Shown here piece after piece: positions 1 through 8,592 of a stretch of DNA of 64,000 nucleotides (position 1 is its first letter; each line of letters starts with the position of its first letter). Source of the DNA: Haloarcula japonica DSM 6131 (GTDB lineage Archaea > Halobacteriota > Halobacteria > Halobacteriales > Haloarculaceae); contig NZ_AOLY01000005.1 of assembly GCF_000336635.1 (NCBI RefSeq), forward strand, positions 41,757-105,756, given 5' to 3'. The notes under the pieces were generated by a model. It did no database searches and had not been told where the DNA came from. It worked only from the letters and a program-made list of their open reading frames with translations. The position numbers and the translations under genes are program-made.

Positions 1-717
1 GCCGGTGATGACTTCGTCGAAGATGAGCAGGGAGCCGTGGTCGTCACACAGTTCGCGCAGGGTCTCGTGGTACCCCTCGACCGGGTGGACGATGCCGTAG
101 TTCCCGAGAATGGGCTCGGTGAGGGCGGCCGCGATGTCGTCGCCGTGTTCCTCGAACACCTCGTGGGCGGCCTCTTCGTCGTTGAACGGGACGGTCAGCG
201 TGTGCTCGGCGAAGCTCTCGGGGATGCCGGGGCTGGACGGAGCGGTGTGGTCGCCTTCGCCCTCGACCAGCGTGGACTCCTGTGCACCGTGGTAACCGCT
301 CTGCATCACGACGATTTTATCGCGGCCGGTGTAGCCGCGGGCGAGCCGGACCGCCGAGACGGTCGCTTCGGTACCGCTGTTGACGAACCGCAGCATCTCG
401 ACGCTGGGGACGTGGCGGGTGACGAACTCGGCCAGTTCGACCTCGACTTCGGTGGGTGCGCCGTACATCGGCCCCTCGGCGGCGTGTTGCTGGATGGCCG
501 ACTGGACCTGCTCTGGCAGGCTGTGGCCGAGCAGTAGCGGGCCGTAGCCGAGGACGAAGTCGATGTAGCGGTTGCCGTCGGCGTCGATGACGTGCCCGCC
601 GTCGCCTTTCTCGACGAAGAACGGGTAGGGTCGTGTCGCCCGAACGGAGGAGTTGACGCCGCCCGGAAGCACCGACAGGGCGCGGTCGTACAGCGCTCGC
701 GACTGCTCGTGGTTCAT
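1..717 (-). CDS. hemL: Glutamate-1-semialdehyde 2,1-aminomutase HemL, 3' part outside window
   Basis: PLP-dependent aminomutase that converts glutamate-1-semialdehyde to 5-aminolevulinate, the committed C5-route step of tetrapyrrole synthesis. Translating the minus strand from the ATG at 717 gives 239 open codons to the window edge, starting [22 protein letters not shown]. Class-III aminotransferase features are visible: GGVNSSVRA near the N-terminus, [10 protein letters not shown] for phosphate binding, and [10 protein letters not shown] at the very edge, where the Asp contacts the PLP pyridine. The Schiff-base lysine and the C-terminal half lie outside. The family is about 430-450 aa, so slightly over half is seen. 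hemB, the next pathway enzyme, is on the same strand 19 kb away (19693-20673). Confidence 0.95.
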   Translation of the reverse strand, partial: MNHEQSRALYDRALSVLPGGVNSSVRATRPYPFFVEKGDGGHVIDADGNRYIDFVLGYGPLLLGHSLPEQVQSAIQQHAAEGPMYGAPTEVEVELAEFVTRHVPSVEMLRFVNSGTEATVSAVRLARGYTGRDKIVVMQSGYHGAQESTLVEGEGDHTAPSSPGIPESFAEHTLTVPFNDEEAAHEVFEEHGDDIAAALTEPILGNYGIVHPVEGYHETLRELCDDHGSLLIFDEVITG

Positions 718-818
718 GGTGAGCCCTTCGACCGCTGTCAGAAAGAAACTGTTGTTACCGGCGGCGCGGCCGGCCCGGTGGACGGATGTCTGAATCCCGG
801 ACTGGAAGTAAGGATTTC

Positions 819-836
819 GTAAAGAGTTACTGTTAT
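819..836 (+). promoter_or_regulatory. 18-bp element shared with narK2 upstream region (copy 1)
   Basis: GTAAAGAGTTACTGTTAT lies 102 bases upstream of the nasA start. An exact copy lies at 4721-4738, 125 bases upstream of the second narK gene. An 18-base identity between two non-coding regions in front of nitrate genes suggests a shared operator or promoter element. Function is inferred. Confidence 0.6.
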
Positions 837-937
837 ACATTGGGTGTTCATCTACGTAGTTACGAGAATGGTAGCCGAACGTACTGTAATATCATGTAAG
901 AGTGGACAGACGGGCGTCGGACGGCGCGTGATCGGCT

Positions 938-2998
938 GTGAGTGACTGGGTGCCGACGACGTGTATGCGGTGTGCGGTTGGCTGTGGACACATGCACCGC
1001 GGCGCGGACGTGGGCTACGGGATCGACACCGCCCGCGGCGACGCCGCGCACCCGGTCAATCAGGGGCTGGCCTGCGCTCGCGGGCTCCGGGAGAGCAAGG
1101 ACCCCGACGGGGAGTGGCTCACCCGGCCCATGGTCCGCAGCGGCGGCGAACTCCGACAGACCCAGTGGGACGTGGCCCTGGCCCACGCCGTCGAGGGGCT
1201 CCAGTCCGTCCACCAGCGGGACCCCGACTCCGTCGCCGTACTGGGCAGCGGTCAGCAGACGAACGAGGCCGCCTACGCGCTGGGGAAGGTCGCCCGCGGC
1301 GGCTTCGGCACGCGCAACTACGACGCCAACACGACGCTGTGCATGGCGAGCGCCGTCACCGCCTACTACCAGGCGTTCGGCAGCGACGCACCGCCGTGTA
1401 CCTACGCCGACATCAGCGACGCCGACCGCCACGTCGTCTGGGGCGCGAACCCGGCAGTCGCCCATCCAGTCATGTTCCGCTGGCTTCAGCAATCCACCGA
1501 CGAGGACGGCGTCGAAATCATCGTCGTCGACCCCGTTCGCTCCGAGACCGCGGAGAACTCCGCGCACCACGTCGCGCCCGACCCCGGCAAGGACCTCGCG
1601 CTGGCCCGAGCCGTGCTCGCTCGCATCGTCGAGACGGGGCGGGTCGACCGCGAGTTCGTCGACGAGGCGACCGAGGGCTTCCAGAAGCTGCTCGCGACCC
1701 TGCCTGACGCCGACGACGCGGCCGCCGAGGCCGGCGTCGAGCCGGCTGACGTGGACCTGCTTGCAGACGCGATGGACCAGCGGGCACTCATCTACTGGGG
1801 CATGGGCATCAATCAGCATGTCCAGGGCACCGAGACCTCGCGGGCGCTCATCGACCTGACGCTGGCGACGGGGAACCTCCGGCCCGGCGGCGGTCCGTTC
1901 TCGCTGACAGGCCAGGCCAACTCCATGGGGACCCGCATCTGCTCCTCGAAGGGGTCCTGGCCCGGCCAACGGGCCTTCGAGGACCCGGACCACCGCCGTA
2001 CCGTCGCCGACCACTGGGACGTACCGGTGGACCGCCTCCCCGACGACACCGGTCCCGGCCCGGTCGGGATGCTCGAAGACGAGCCAGACGCCGTCTGGGC
2101 CGTCGCCACGAACCCCGTCGCCGGGATGCCCGAAGCCGATTCGGTCCGCGAGACGCTGGAAGACGCGTTCGTCGTCGTACAGGACGCGTTCCACACCGAA
2201 ACGACCGAGATCGCTGACGTGGTCCTGCCCGCCGCGACGTGGGGGGAAAGCGAGGGCACGACGACGAACATGGAGCGGACCATCTCCCGCGTCCGGCCAG
2301 CGACCGACGTGCCGAGCGGCGTCAAGCCGGACCTGGACATCATCGCCACCATTGGCTCGCGGCTGTTCCCCGGCCTGTTCGAACACACGACGCCGGACCC
2401 GTCGGACGTGTTCGACGAGTTCGCTGCGCTCACCGAAGGGACGGTCGCCGACTGCTCGGGCATCACCTACGAGCGACTGGACGACGTGCACGCCGTCAGG
2501 TGGCCCGCGCCCGACGAGGACAGCGCCGGTGGCTACCGCTACTACGACGAGGAGTCGTGGTCGTTCCCAACCGCCTCCGGCCGCGCGCAGTTCTCCACCG
2601 GCCGGCAGGGGTCGCTCCCGGAGCCGACCGACGAGGACTACCCGCTGACGCTGACGACCGCTCGGGAGGCCGACGGGTACAACACCGGCGTCCGCTCCCG
2701 CGGCGGCGAGGCCGGCACGCTGGTGGCCCGCATCCACCCCGAGACGGTCGACGCACACAGCGGTCTCGTCACCGACGGTGAACTGACCGTCGAGACCCGC
2801 CGCGGCTCCGCGACGGTCGCCATCGACCGCGACGAAGGCGTTCCTGCGGGGATGGTGTGGCTCCCGATTCACCACCCGGTGACGAACCGGCTGACCCTTT
2901 CCGACCGGGACCCCCAGTCCGACGAGCCGAACTTCAAGCAATGTGCCGCCCGCCTGGTCGCCGCCGAGGCCGAACTGCCGCCCGCCGCGGCTGACTGA
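938..2998 (+). CDS. nasA: Assimilatory nitrate reductase, molybdopterin oxidoreductase family
   Basis: Cytoplasmic Mo-bis-MGD enzyme that reduces nitrate to nitrite for assimilation, with electrons probably from ferredoxin. The 686-aa product opens with a [4Fe-4S] motif C9-x2-C12-x3-C16 and the fourth ligand in GLACARG (C46). C135 in TTLCMASAV matches the Mo-coordinating Cys of Nap/Nas enzymes. The C-terminal part (about 570-680) is the molybdopterin-dinucleotide-binding domain. No signal peptide is seen, which fits an assimilatory cytoplasmic enzyme. The GTG start at 938 is chosen because an in-frame TGA sits at 929 and the Cys motif begins eight codons later; GTG at 950 is the only alternative. 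It converges on narK1 and shares an 18-bp upstream element with narK2. Confidence 0.92.
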   Translation: MSDWVPTTCMRCAVGCGHMHRGADVGYGIDTARGDAAHPVNQGLACARGLRESKDPDGEWLTRPMVRSGGELRQTQWDVALAHAVEGLQSVHQRDPDSVAVLGSGQQTNEAAYALGKVARGGFGTRNYDANTTLCMASAVTAYYQAFGSDAPPCTYADISDADRHVVWGANPAVAHPVMFRWLQQSTDEDGVEIIVVDPVRSETAENSAHHVAPDPGKDLALARAVLARIVETGRVDREFVDEATEGFQKLLATLPDADDAAAEAGVEPADVDLLADAMDQRALIYWGMGINQHVQGTETSRALIDLTLATGNLRPGGGPFSLTGQANSMGTRICSSKGSWPGQRAFEDPDHRRTVADHWDVPVDRLPDDTGPGPVGMLEDEPDAVWAVATNPVAGMPEADSVRETLEDAFVVVQDAFHTETTEIADVVLPAATWGESEGTTTNMERTISRVRPATDVPSGVKPDLDIIATIGSRLFPGLFEHTTPDPSDVFDEFAALTEGTVADCSGITYERLDDVHAVRWPAPDEDSAGGYRYYDEESWSFPTASGRAQFSTGRQGSLPEPTDEDYPLTLTTAREADGYNTGVRSRGGEAGTLVARIHPETVDAHSGLVTDGELTVETRRGSATVAIDRDEGVPAGMVWLPIHHPVTNRLTLSDRDPQSDEPNFKQCAARLVAAEAELPPAAAD

Positions 2999-3088
2999 GG
3001 CTCGCTGGCACCGTCGGCCCTTCTCGTGCGGTGCTGTCGACTGCGTTTTTCGAGCCCACCAGCGGACAGGTCGCGAAAAAGCGCCGAG

Positions 3089-4402
3089 CTAATCGTCCGC
3101 CGGCACGGCGTCGGCCGCAATCGTCGGCTGGTTGTTGTACAGCCGTTCCGAGAGCGCGACGGAGACGAACGCGAGCACGACGAAGACGGCGAATCCAGTA
3201 GCGTAGCCGGCTGTACCGTAGACGTCGACGAACACGCCGAGCACTGGTGGGACGACGAAGCCGCCGAACGCGCCGAGCCCGCCGACGAGGCCGGACGCGC
3301 CGCCGACGGCCTCGGGGACGTATTTGGGCACGAGCTGGAACACGGCGGCGTTGGCGACGCCCATGCCGACCGCGAGCGAGATGGTCGCCCAGAGCGCAAT
3401 CGTGTAGTTACGCGTCGTGACGACAGCGAGTGCGGCAACGCCGACGAGTACGAAACTCAGGACGGCCGTCACCTCGCCGCCGATGCGGTCGCTCAGGATG
3501 CCGCCGGGAACGCGGATGAGCGCCGCTAACAGCGTGAACGCCACGGCGGTCAACGCACCGGCCGACTGGGCGTCCATCCCGTGGACCGCGGTCCAGTAGG
3601 AGGGGAGCCACACCGTGAGTGCGAGGAAGCCGCCAAAGGAGGTGAAAAACAGCGCGACCAGCACCCACGTCCGGCGGATGGCCGCCGCCTCGCGGATGGA
3701 CTCGAAGGCGTCACCGCCCGGGAACAGCTCTTGGCCGTACTCCTTCGCCCGCTCACGGCTCGCTTCGGCGTCAAGCCCGCCGTCCCGTAGCTGAAACGAA
3801 GGCGGGTCGACCGCGATGGCCGCGTACGCGATGGTCCCGACCACGAGGAAGCCGAACCAGACGAGATACGCGTTCGTCAGCCCCAGCGCTCCGAGCGCGA
3901 TCGGCAGCAGGAGCGTGAAAAACCCCGGCGAGCTGTTACCCAGGCCGGCGTACACCGCGAGCACGGTTCCCTGGGTGTCCTTCGGATACCAGTAGGCGGT
4001 CTGTGTCGTCCCGACCGAGAACACGGCGATGCCACAGCCGCTCAGGGACCCGAACAGGAAGACGAGCGGGTACAGCGTCATCGTCAGCCCGTCGGGATAG
4101 AACACCGTGAGCAACACCGCCAGGCCGCCCATCCCGACGATAGAGAGCCCCAGCAGGACCAGAAACGGCCGCTTCGGGCCGACATCGTCGACCCACGCGC
4201 CGAACGGAATCCGCAACAGCGAGCCGGTCAGTTGCGGCGCTGCGACGAGCAACCCGAGCGCGAGCCCCGACAGGCCCATCGCCGACTCGAACTCCGAGGC
4301 GACGGGGCCATAGAGGACGACGCCGGCGAACCCGATGAAGAAGCCGAGCGTCGCTGACGTCAGTCCCTGCCGGGGCGACCCACGAACCTCACTGTCGTCC
4401 AT
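3089..4402 (-). CDS. narK: NarK-type nitrate/nitrite MFS transporter (narK1)
   Basis: Twelve-helix major facilitator of 437 aa, the usual NarK size, expected in the cytoplasmic membrane to import nitrate or exchange nitrate and nitrite. Both nitrate-signature regions are visible: a Gly/Asn-rich helix (VYAGLGNSSPGFFTLLLP) and a second Gly-rich helix after VFQLVPKYVPEAVGG. The start at 4402 has a TATA-like stretch about 25 bases upstream, so the mRNA is probably leaderless. It is convergent with nasA (gap 2999-3088) and divergent from narK2. The substrate cannot be fixed between nitrate and nitrite from sequence alone. Confidence 0.88.
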   Translation of the reverse strand: MDDSEVRGSPRQGLTSATLGFFIGFAGVVLYGPVASEFESAMGLSGLALGLLVAAPQLTGSLLRIPFGAWVDDVGPKRPFLVLLGLSIVGMGGLAVLLTVFYPDGLTMTLYPLVFLFGSLSGCGIAVFSVGTTQTAYWYPKDTQGTVLAVYAGLGNSSPGFFTLLLPIALGALGLTNAYLVWFGFLVVGTIAYAAIAVDPPSFQLRDGGLDAEASRERAKEYGQELFPGGDAFESIREAAAIRRTWVLVALFFTSFGGFLALTVWLPSYWTAVHGMDAQSAGALTAVAFTLLAALIRVPGGILSDRIGGEVTAVLSFVLVGVAALAVVTTRNYTIALWATISLAVGMGVANAAVFQLVPKYVPEAVGGASGLVGGLGAFGGFVVPPVLGVFVDVYGTAGYATGFAVFVVLAFVSVALSERLYNNQPTIAADAVPADD

Positions 4403-4423
4403 ACACTATCGCCAGTTCCTTGA

Positions 4424-4433
4424 TTAAATATAT
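4424..4433 (-). promoter_or_regulatory. TATA box of narK1
   Basis: On the plus strand TTAAATATAT, read in reverse for narK1. It lies 22-31 bases before the ATG at 4402, the spacing expected for leaderless haloarchaeal transcripts. Confidence 0.6.
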
Positions 4434-4509
4434 TTTCGGTATAGGGGTAGAAACGTATGGAAAATATTGCGAGAGTTGCTAATATACACAAAATAGGGCT
4501 ATTAGATTG

Positions 4510-4521
4510 TTCAATTGGACA
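4510..4521. repeat. 12-bp direct repeat TTCAATTGGACA, copy 1
   Basis: Exact copy of 4562-4573, 52 bases apart start to start (about five helical turns). Each copy contains the self-complementary core CAATTG. Possible dimeric regulator site in the narK1/narK2 intergenic region. Confidence 0.6.
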
Positions 4522-4561
4522 GTATACTTCTAATCAAACCGTACCGGGATCGGCCACTCAA

Positions 4562-4573
4562 TTCAATTGGACA
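4562..4573. repeat. 12-bp direct repeat TTCAATTGGACA, copy 2
   Basis: Second copy of the element at 4510-4521. The sequence just before it (ACTCAA) partly extends the CAATT periodicity. Confidence 0.6.
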
Positions 4574-4720
4574 AATAGACATATAGGGGCGAATACAATG
4601 AAAAACATCTAAAATATTCTCTTCCGGTCGGCATATTTGATTTTTCAACGTCCTTAAGGAGAGCATATTCGATGGTATATTGGTCGGCTATTCAACCAGC
4701 CTACATAGAATTACCGTTCT

Positions 4721-4738
4721 GTAAAGAGTTACTGTTAT
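4721..4738 (+). promoter_or_regulatory. 18-bp element shared with nasA upstream region (copy 2)
   Basis: GTAAAGAGTTACTGTTAT, identical to 819-836 and 125 bases before the narK2 start. Flanks differ from copy 1 on both sides, so this is not simply the edge of a long duplication. Confidence 0.6.
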
Positions 4739-4821
4739 TAACTGGCGTTGCATTCGGTCAAAATGTGATAATGTGGTCGAACATCCAAAATAAAACCAAA
4801 TCGGTGTACAAACACTCGCAG

Positions 4822-4872
4822 ATGAACCCATCTGATAGGCAGTCCGAAACGGAGGTGTCCGCATGGGACTGA
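4822..4872 (+). CDS. Possible 16-codon leader ORF overlapping narK2 start
   Basis: ATG at 4822 opens a reading frame [16 protein letters not shown] that stops at 4870-4872, ten bases inside narK2 (start 4863) in another frame. The narK2 Shine-Dalgarno GGAGGTG lies inside it, so translation of the leader would affect narK2 initiation. It may be chance; it is listed because nasA and nirA have similar arrangements. Confidence 0.2.
   Translation: MNPSDRQSETEVSAWD
4851..4857 (+). promoter_or_regulatory. Shine-Dalgarno of narK2
   Basis: GGAGGTG, five bases before the ATG at 4863. It decides the start over the in-frame Met five codons later, and implies a leadered mRNA, unlike narK1. Confidence 0.65.
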
Positions 4873-6185
4873 TCAGGATGACGAAGTACCGGACGCTGCT
4901 GCTCGCGACTATCGGGTTCAATTTCTCGTTTCTCATCTGGTTCTCGTTCGCGCCGTTTACCGGTCCGATGGCCGAGGAGTTCGGGCTCTCGACCGCGGAG
5001 ATCGGTATCCTGGCGAGTTCGGCCATCTGGATGGCCCCGTTCGGACGGATGCTCACCGGCTGGCTCTCGGATAAGTTCGGCGCGCCGGCTATCTTCGCCA
5101 TTGTGCTGGCCTACGTCGGTGTGTTCTCGATGGCGAGCGCCTTCGCACAGGACTACGCCGTCTTCTTCGTGTTGCGACTCATCGTAGCGACGGCCGGCAT
5201 CACCTTCGTCATCGGCATCCAGCACGTCGCCGAGTGGTTCGAAGAGGAGAACCTGGGACTGGCGGAGGGCATCTACGCTGGCGTCGGGAACGCCGGTGCC
5301 GCCGGCGGCGCACTGATTCTCCCCCGCGTGTTCGGCTCCGGCTGGAGCGGGCCGCTGTTCTCGACGAACTGGCGGGCCGCGTTCTTCTATACCGGCATCG
5401 TCTCGATCCTCCTCGCAATCGCCTACTACACGCTCGGCGAGGCCGCGAAGACCGAGGCGAAACGCCAGGCGACCAAGGAGAACACCAACTTCAAAGGCTG
5501 GCTACACACGGCCACGCGGTACGGCACTGTCGTCCTTGCGGCCGCGTACATCATGTCCTTCGGCCTCGAACTGTCGATGAACGGGTGGCTCGCCACCTAC
5601 TACCGCGAAGCGTTCAACCAGGACAACCTCGTCATTGCGAGCACCTTCGCGGCGACGTTCTCGATTGCTGCGGGACTGCTCCGGCCGTTCGGTGGCTACG
5701 GCAGCGATCTGCTGGCCCGCAAGGAGAAGAACATCCTGCCGTTCTTCAAGGGCCAGTACCGCGAACAGTGGACGTTCCTTGGGCTCTGTTTCATCGTGGT
5801 GATGATGTTCGGCATGACGCTGGCCGGCCTCTCCGGGGTCCTGCTGAACGCCGTCGTCATCGGCTTCCTCGTGGGCACGGGCTGTGCCTGGGCTGAGGGC
5901 GCGATATTCGCACAGGTGCCTGCGATGTTCCCCAACGACTCGGGCTCGGTTGCGGGCGTCGTCGGCGGCGTCGGCACCGTCGGTGGTATCGTCTACCCGC
6001 TGTTTTACTCCGCGCCGTGGCTGGCGAACCTCCACCTAGGGTACTCCGTAGCCGCTGTCACGATGATCCCCATCGTTGCCCTGTCGGCGTGGGTGTTCCG
6101 ACCGGAGATCGCGAAAATCGCCAACACGGCCGGGTTCACCGGTAGCACGCAGGACGCTCCCTCCGTCGCCCCCGGTGACGACTAA
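4863..6185 (+). CDS. narK: NarK-type nitrate/nitrite MFS transporter (narK2)
   Basis: Second NarK-family permease in this locus, 440 aa with about twelve hydrophobic helices. It carries both family signatures: [15 protein letters not shown] in helix five and, near the C-terminus, [16 protein letters not shown] followed by a Gly-rich helix. Its sequence differs clearly from narK1, so the pair is not a recent duplication. It is closer to the bacterial NasA/NarK assimilatory type by eye, which fits its position between nitrate and nitrite reductase genes. The start at 4863 is set by an upstream GGAGGTG. A T6 run at 6349-6354 may terminate its mRNA before nirA. Confidence 0.88.
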   Translation: MGLIRMTKYRTLLLATIGFNFSFLIWFSFAPFTGPMAEEFGLSTAEIGILASSAIWMAPFGRMLTGWLSDKFGAPAIFAIVLAYVGVFSMASAFAQDYAVFFVLRLIVATAGITFVIGIQHVAEWFEEENLGLAEGIYAGVGNAGAAGGALILPRVFGSGWSGPLFSTNWRAAFFYTGIVSILLAIAYYTLGEAAKTEAKRQATKENTNFKGWLHTATRYGTVVLAAAYIMSFGLELSMNGWLATYYREAFNQDNLVIASTFAATFSIAAGLLRPFGGYGSDLLARKEKNILPFFKGQYREQWTFLGLCFIVVMMFGMTLAGLSGVLLNAVVIGFLVGTGCAWAEGAIFAQVPAMFPNDSGSVAGVVGGVGTVGGIVYPLFYSAPWLANLHLGYSVAAVTMIPIVALSAWVFRPEIAKIANTAGFTGSTQDAPSVAPGDD

Positions 6186-6560
6186 GACGCGGCTCTCGAC
6201 CCTGACCGTCAGCGACGCCGGTCCGACGCGCACGACTGACGCCGCGGCTCCGCAGATACAGTCCCCGTCGGCTGAATCACGCTAGCCCGACCGACCAGGG
6301 CGCATTCGCGCTGCCAGATCTCTATATCGACGCCGTCTTGCGGTTTCGTTTTTTCAACGCCTCCGATATATAACATCCTTAAACACCTCTGAGACGGTAT
6401 AATTCTGGACGGCTGTTGTGCTAGTCACCTCGGTTCTTCACTTCTTCAACGATCAGTGTTATAAGGAATCAGGCTGAGTGTTTAGACGTGAATTAGCGGA
6501 CGTTCGGGAAGATATGAGCGACAAAAAATCACATTCATTAAGAACTGAGGGTGACTGAAG
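6186..6560 (+). promoter_or_regulatory. narK2-nirA intergenic region and nirA leader
   Basis: 375 bases with no long gene. It holds a T-run (6349-6354, possible narK2 terminator), TTTTTCAACG at 6350-6359 which also occurs at 4641-4650 upstream of narK2, TATA-like stretches at 6365-6374 and about 6457-6464, and a short ORF ending two bases before nirA. GAGGGTGA at 6547-6554 is the likely nirA ribosome-binding site. Confidence 0.5.
6514..6558 (+). CDS. Possible 14-codon leader ORF before nirA
   Basis: ATG at 6514 gives MSDKKSHSLRTEGD and a TGA at 6556-6558, two bases before the nirA ATG. A GTG at 6478 in the same frame would give 26 aa. The nirA Shine-Dalgarno is inside the frame, so termination-reinitiation coupling is possible. 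No family is recognised and chance is a serious alternative. Confidence 0.25.
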   Translation: MSDKKSHSLRTEGD

Positions 6561-8327
6561 ATGGTACACAAAAAAGAGGAGTACAAGGAGGAGTTGTACG
6601 GTGACGAAGTACGAGAGAAACTAGAGGAGTTCGCCGAGAAGGGGTGGGATTCCATCCCCGAGGACGAGCGCGAGAAGTGGTTCTCCCGGTTCAAGTTCTG
6701 GGGCGTGTTCCACCACCGCGGCGGCCAGGAGTCGTACTTCATGATGCGGCTGACCAACTGCGGCGGCGTCCTGGAGCCCGATCAGCTCCGCGCCATCGGT
6801 GAAGTCGCCCGTGATTACGCGAAAGGGCCGGCAGAGAACCCCGAGTTCGGGAACGGCTGGATCGACCTCACGACACGGCAGTCCATCCAACTGCACTGGC
6901 TCAAGCTCGAGGACATTCCGGAGATCTGGGAGAAGCTCGAAGCCGTCGGCGTCTCATCGCGCTCGGCCGGCGGTGACACGATGCGGAACATCTCCGGCTG
7001 TCCGGTCGCCGGCAAGGCCGAGGAGTACGTCGAGTCCCGGCCGATCCTCGACGAGATTCAGGAGACCATCCGCGACGACGACGATCTGGCGAACATGCCC
7101 CGGAAGTTCAACATCTCGGTGTCCGGCTGCCGGCAGGGGTGTGCCCAGGACAGCATCAACGATATCGGACTGGAGCCGGCCCGCAAGATTATCGGCGGGG
7201 AGGAGGTCGAAGGGTTCAACGTCTGCGTCGGCGGCGGCCTCGGCGGCCGCGAACCCCGCGAGGCCCGCCCGCTCGACCTGTTCATCCGACCCGAACACGC
7301 CGTCGAGACGGTCCGGGCCTTCGTCGAGTTCTACCACGAGGCGGGCAACCGCCAGAACCGCTCGAAGAACCGCGCTCGGTTCTTCGTCGACGAGCACGGG
7401 ACCGACGCCATTCGCGAGGAACTCGACGAGCGACTGGACTTCGAACTCGAAACCGCCGGCACCGACTTCCGCGGGGAGTACACGTACAACGCTGGCGAGC
7501 GAACCGAATACGGTGCCCACGACCACGTCGGTGTCTACGACCAGAAAGACGACAAGAACTACGTCGGGCTCTCGGTGCCGGTCGGTCGACTCTCCGCCGA
7601 GGATGCCATCGAACTCGCGGACCTCGCCGACGCCTACGGCTCCGGCGAGGTGCGACTGACCCGCCGACAGAACCCGCTCATCATGGACGTGCCCGACAGG
7701 AACCTCTCGAACCTCCTCAACGAGCCGCTGCTGGAGAAGCACTCCCCCGAGCCGAACCCGTTTGTCCAGGGCGCGATGGCCTGTACCGGGACGGAGTTCT
7801 GCTCGCTTGCGCTCACGGAGACGAAGGCGCGGATGGCCCGCCTGCTCCGCTGGCTCGGCGACAACGTCGAGGTGCCCGACGACGTGGACCGCATCAAGAT
7901 GCATTTCTCGGGCTGTACGGCCGACTGCGGCCAAGCGATGACGGCCGACATCGGCCTGCAGGGGATGCGCGCCCGCAAAGACGGCCAGATGGTCGAGGCC
8001 GTCGACGTGGGCGTCGGCGGCGGCATCGGCGAGGAGCCAACGTTCATCGAATGGGTGCGCCAGCGCGTGCCCGCCGACGAGGTGCCGGGCATGATCGCCA
8101 ACATCATCGAGGCCTACGCCGCGTTGCGCTCGGAGGGCCAGACCTTCCGCGAGTGGGTCGACGCCACCGGCCACGAGACTATCGTCGAACTAGCCGAACC
8201 CCACGAGGTCGAGGGGTACACCGACCCGTGCCTGGCCGACGGCAAGCAGTCGTGGTACCCCTTCGACGACGGCGACAGCCCGGCCCCGACCGACGCCGAG
8301 GGCCAGCCGATTTCGGCGGATGACTGA
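6561..8327 (+). CDS. nirA: Ferredoxin-nitrite reductase (siroheme/4Fe-4S)
   Basis: Six-electron reduction of nitrite to ammonium in the cytoplasm, with ferredoxin as donor and siroheme plus [4Fe-4S] as cofactors. The 588-aa product has the two-fold nitrite/sulfite reductase repeat, with ferrodoxin-like half domains (about 45-130 and 330-400). The cluster ligands are C408-x5-C414 (CTGTEFC) and C452-x3-C456 (SGCTADCG). The C-terminal tail (from about 540) is acidic. Length matches haloarchaeal NirA. It completes the nitrate-to-ammonium pathway with nasA and the narK pair; ammonium then enters the pool sensed by GlnK, encoded 3.5 kb downstream. A tiny ORF follows after two bases. Confidence 0.93.
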   Translation: MVHKKEEYKEELYGDEVREKLEEFAEKGWDSIPEDEREKWFSRFKFWGVFHHRGGQESYFMMRLTNCGGVLEPDQLRAIGEVARDYAKGPAENPEFGNGWIDLTTRQSIQLHWLKLEDIPEIWEKLEAVGVSSRSAGGDTMRNISGCPVAGKAEEYVESRPILDEIQETIRDDDDLANMPRKFNISVSGCRQGCAQDSINDIGLEPARKIIGGEEVEGFNVCVGGGLGGREPREARPLDLFIRPEHAVETVRAFVEFYHEAGNRQNRSKNRARFFVDEHGTDAIREELDERLDFELETAGTDFRGEYTYNAGERTEYGAHDHVGVYDQKDDKNYVGLSVPVGRLSAEDAIELADLADAYGSGEVRLTRRQNPLIMDVPDRNLSNLLNEPLLEKHSPEPNPFVQGAMACTGTEFCSLALTETKARMARLLRWLGDNVEVPDDVDRIKMHFSGCTADCGQAMTADIGLQGMRARKDGQMVEAVDVGVGGGIGEEPTFIEWVRQRVPADEVPGMIANIIEAYAALRSEGQTFREWVDATGHETIVELAEPHEVEGYTDPCLADGKQSWYPFDDGDSPAPTDAEGQPISADD

Positions 8328-8329
8328 CC

Positions 8330-8431
8330 ATGGCTGAGATAGACTGTCCGACCGACCACACCGACGACGATCCGCCGGAATCCGCGGCTGAGGGGGTGGC
8401 ATACGACGCGGCACCGGAGCTACTGGAGTAA
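8330..8431 (+). CDS. 33-aa acidic micro-ORF downstream of nirA
   Basis: ATG at 8330 starts two bases after the nirA stop (TGACCATGG), a spacing typical of coupled translation. The product, beginning MAEIDCPTDHTDDDPPES, is very acidic with one Cys and has no recognisable domain. It could be a real small protein co-translated with nirA or a chance frame. No terminator separates the two. I do not recognise a family. Confidence 0.35.
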   Translation: MAEIDCPTDHTDDDPPESAAEGVAYDAAPELLE

Positions 8432-8592
8432 CGCGGCCCCGGCCCCGAACGGCCGGATTCGGCGGCGCGACCCGCCTCTCTCAGGGCGTGTCCGTCTGCC
8501 TCTGACAGACGGGGACTGCTCGTGTCCACGTCCCCACTCGGTTCTCTGTTTGCCGTATTTTTCGGGTGTATAGTCGTCGCTGAGATCCGGGT

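Larger units (their letters stand above)
4403..4862. promoter_or_regulatory. Bidirectional A/T-rich control region between the two narK genes
   Basis: This 460-base region has no convincing gene apart from a 16-codon leader ORF at its right end. It contains the TATA box of narK1 (4424-4433, minus strand), two copies of the 12-mer TTCAATTGGACA (4510-4521 and 4562-4573), two copies of TATAGGGG (4440-4447 and 4582-4589), the 18-bp element shared with nasA (4721-4738), and a Shine-Dalgarno sequence for narK2. It is much more A/T-rich than the flanking genes. Confidence 0.7.

Noticed and set aside
860..2941. 693-codon frame antisense to nasA
   Set aside because: Mirror frame of a high-GC acidic gene; no domain, and the plus-strand product is a clear molybdopterin reductase.
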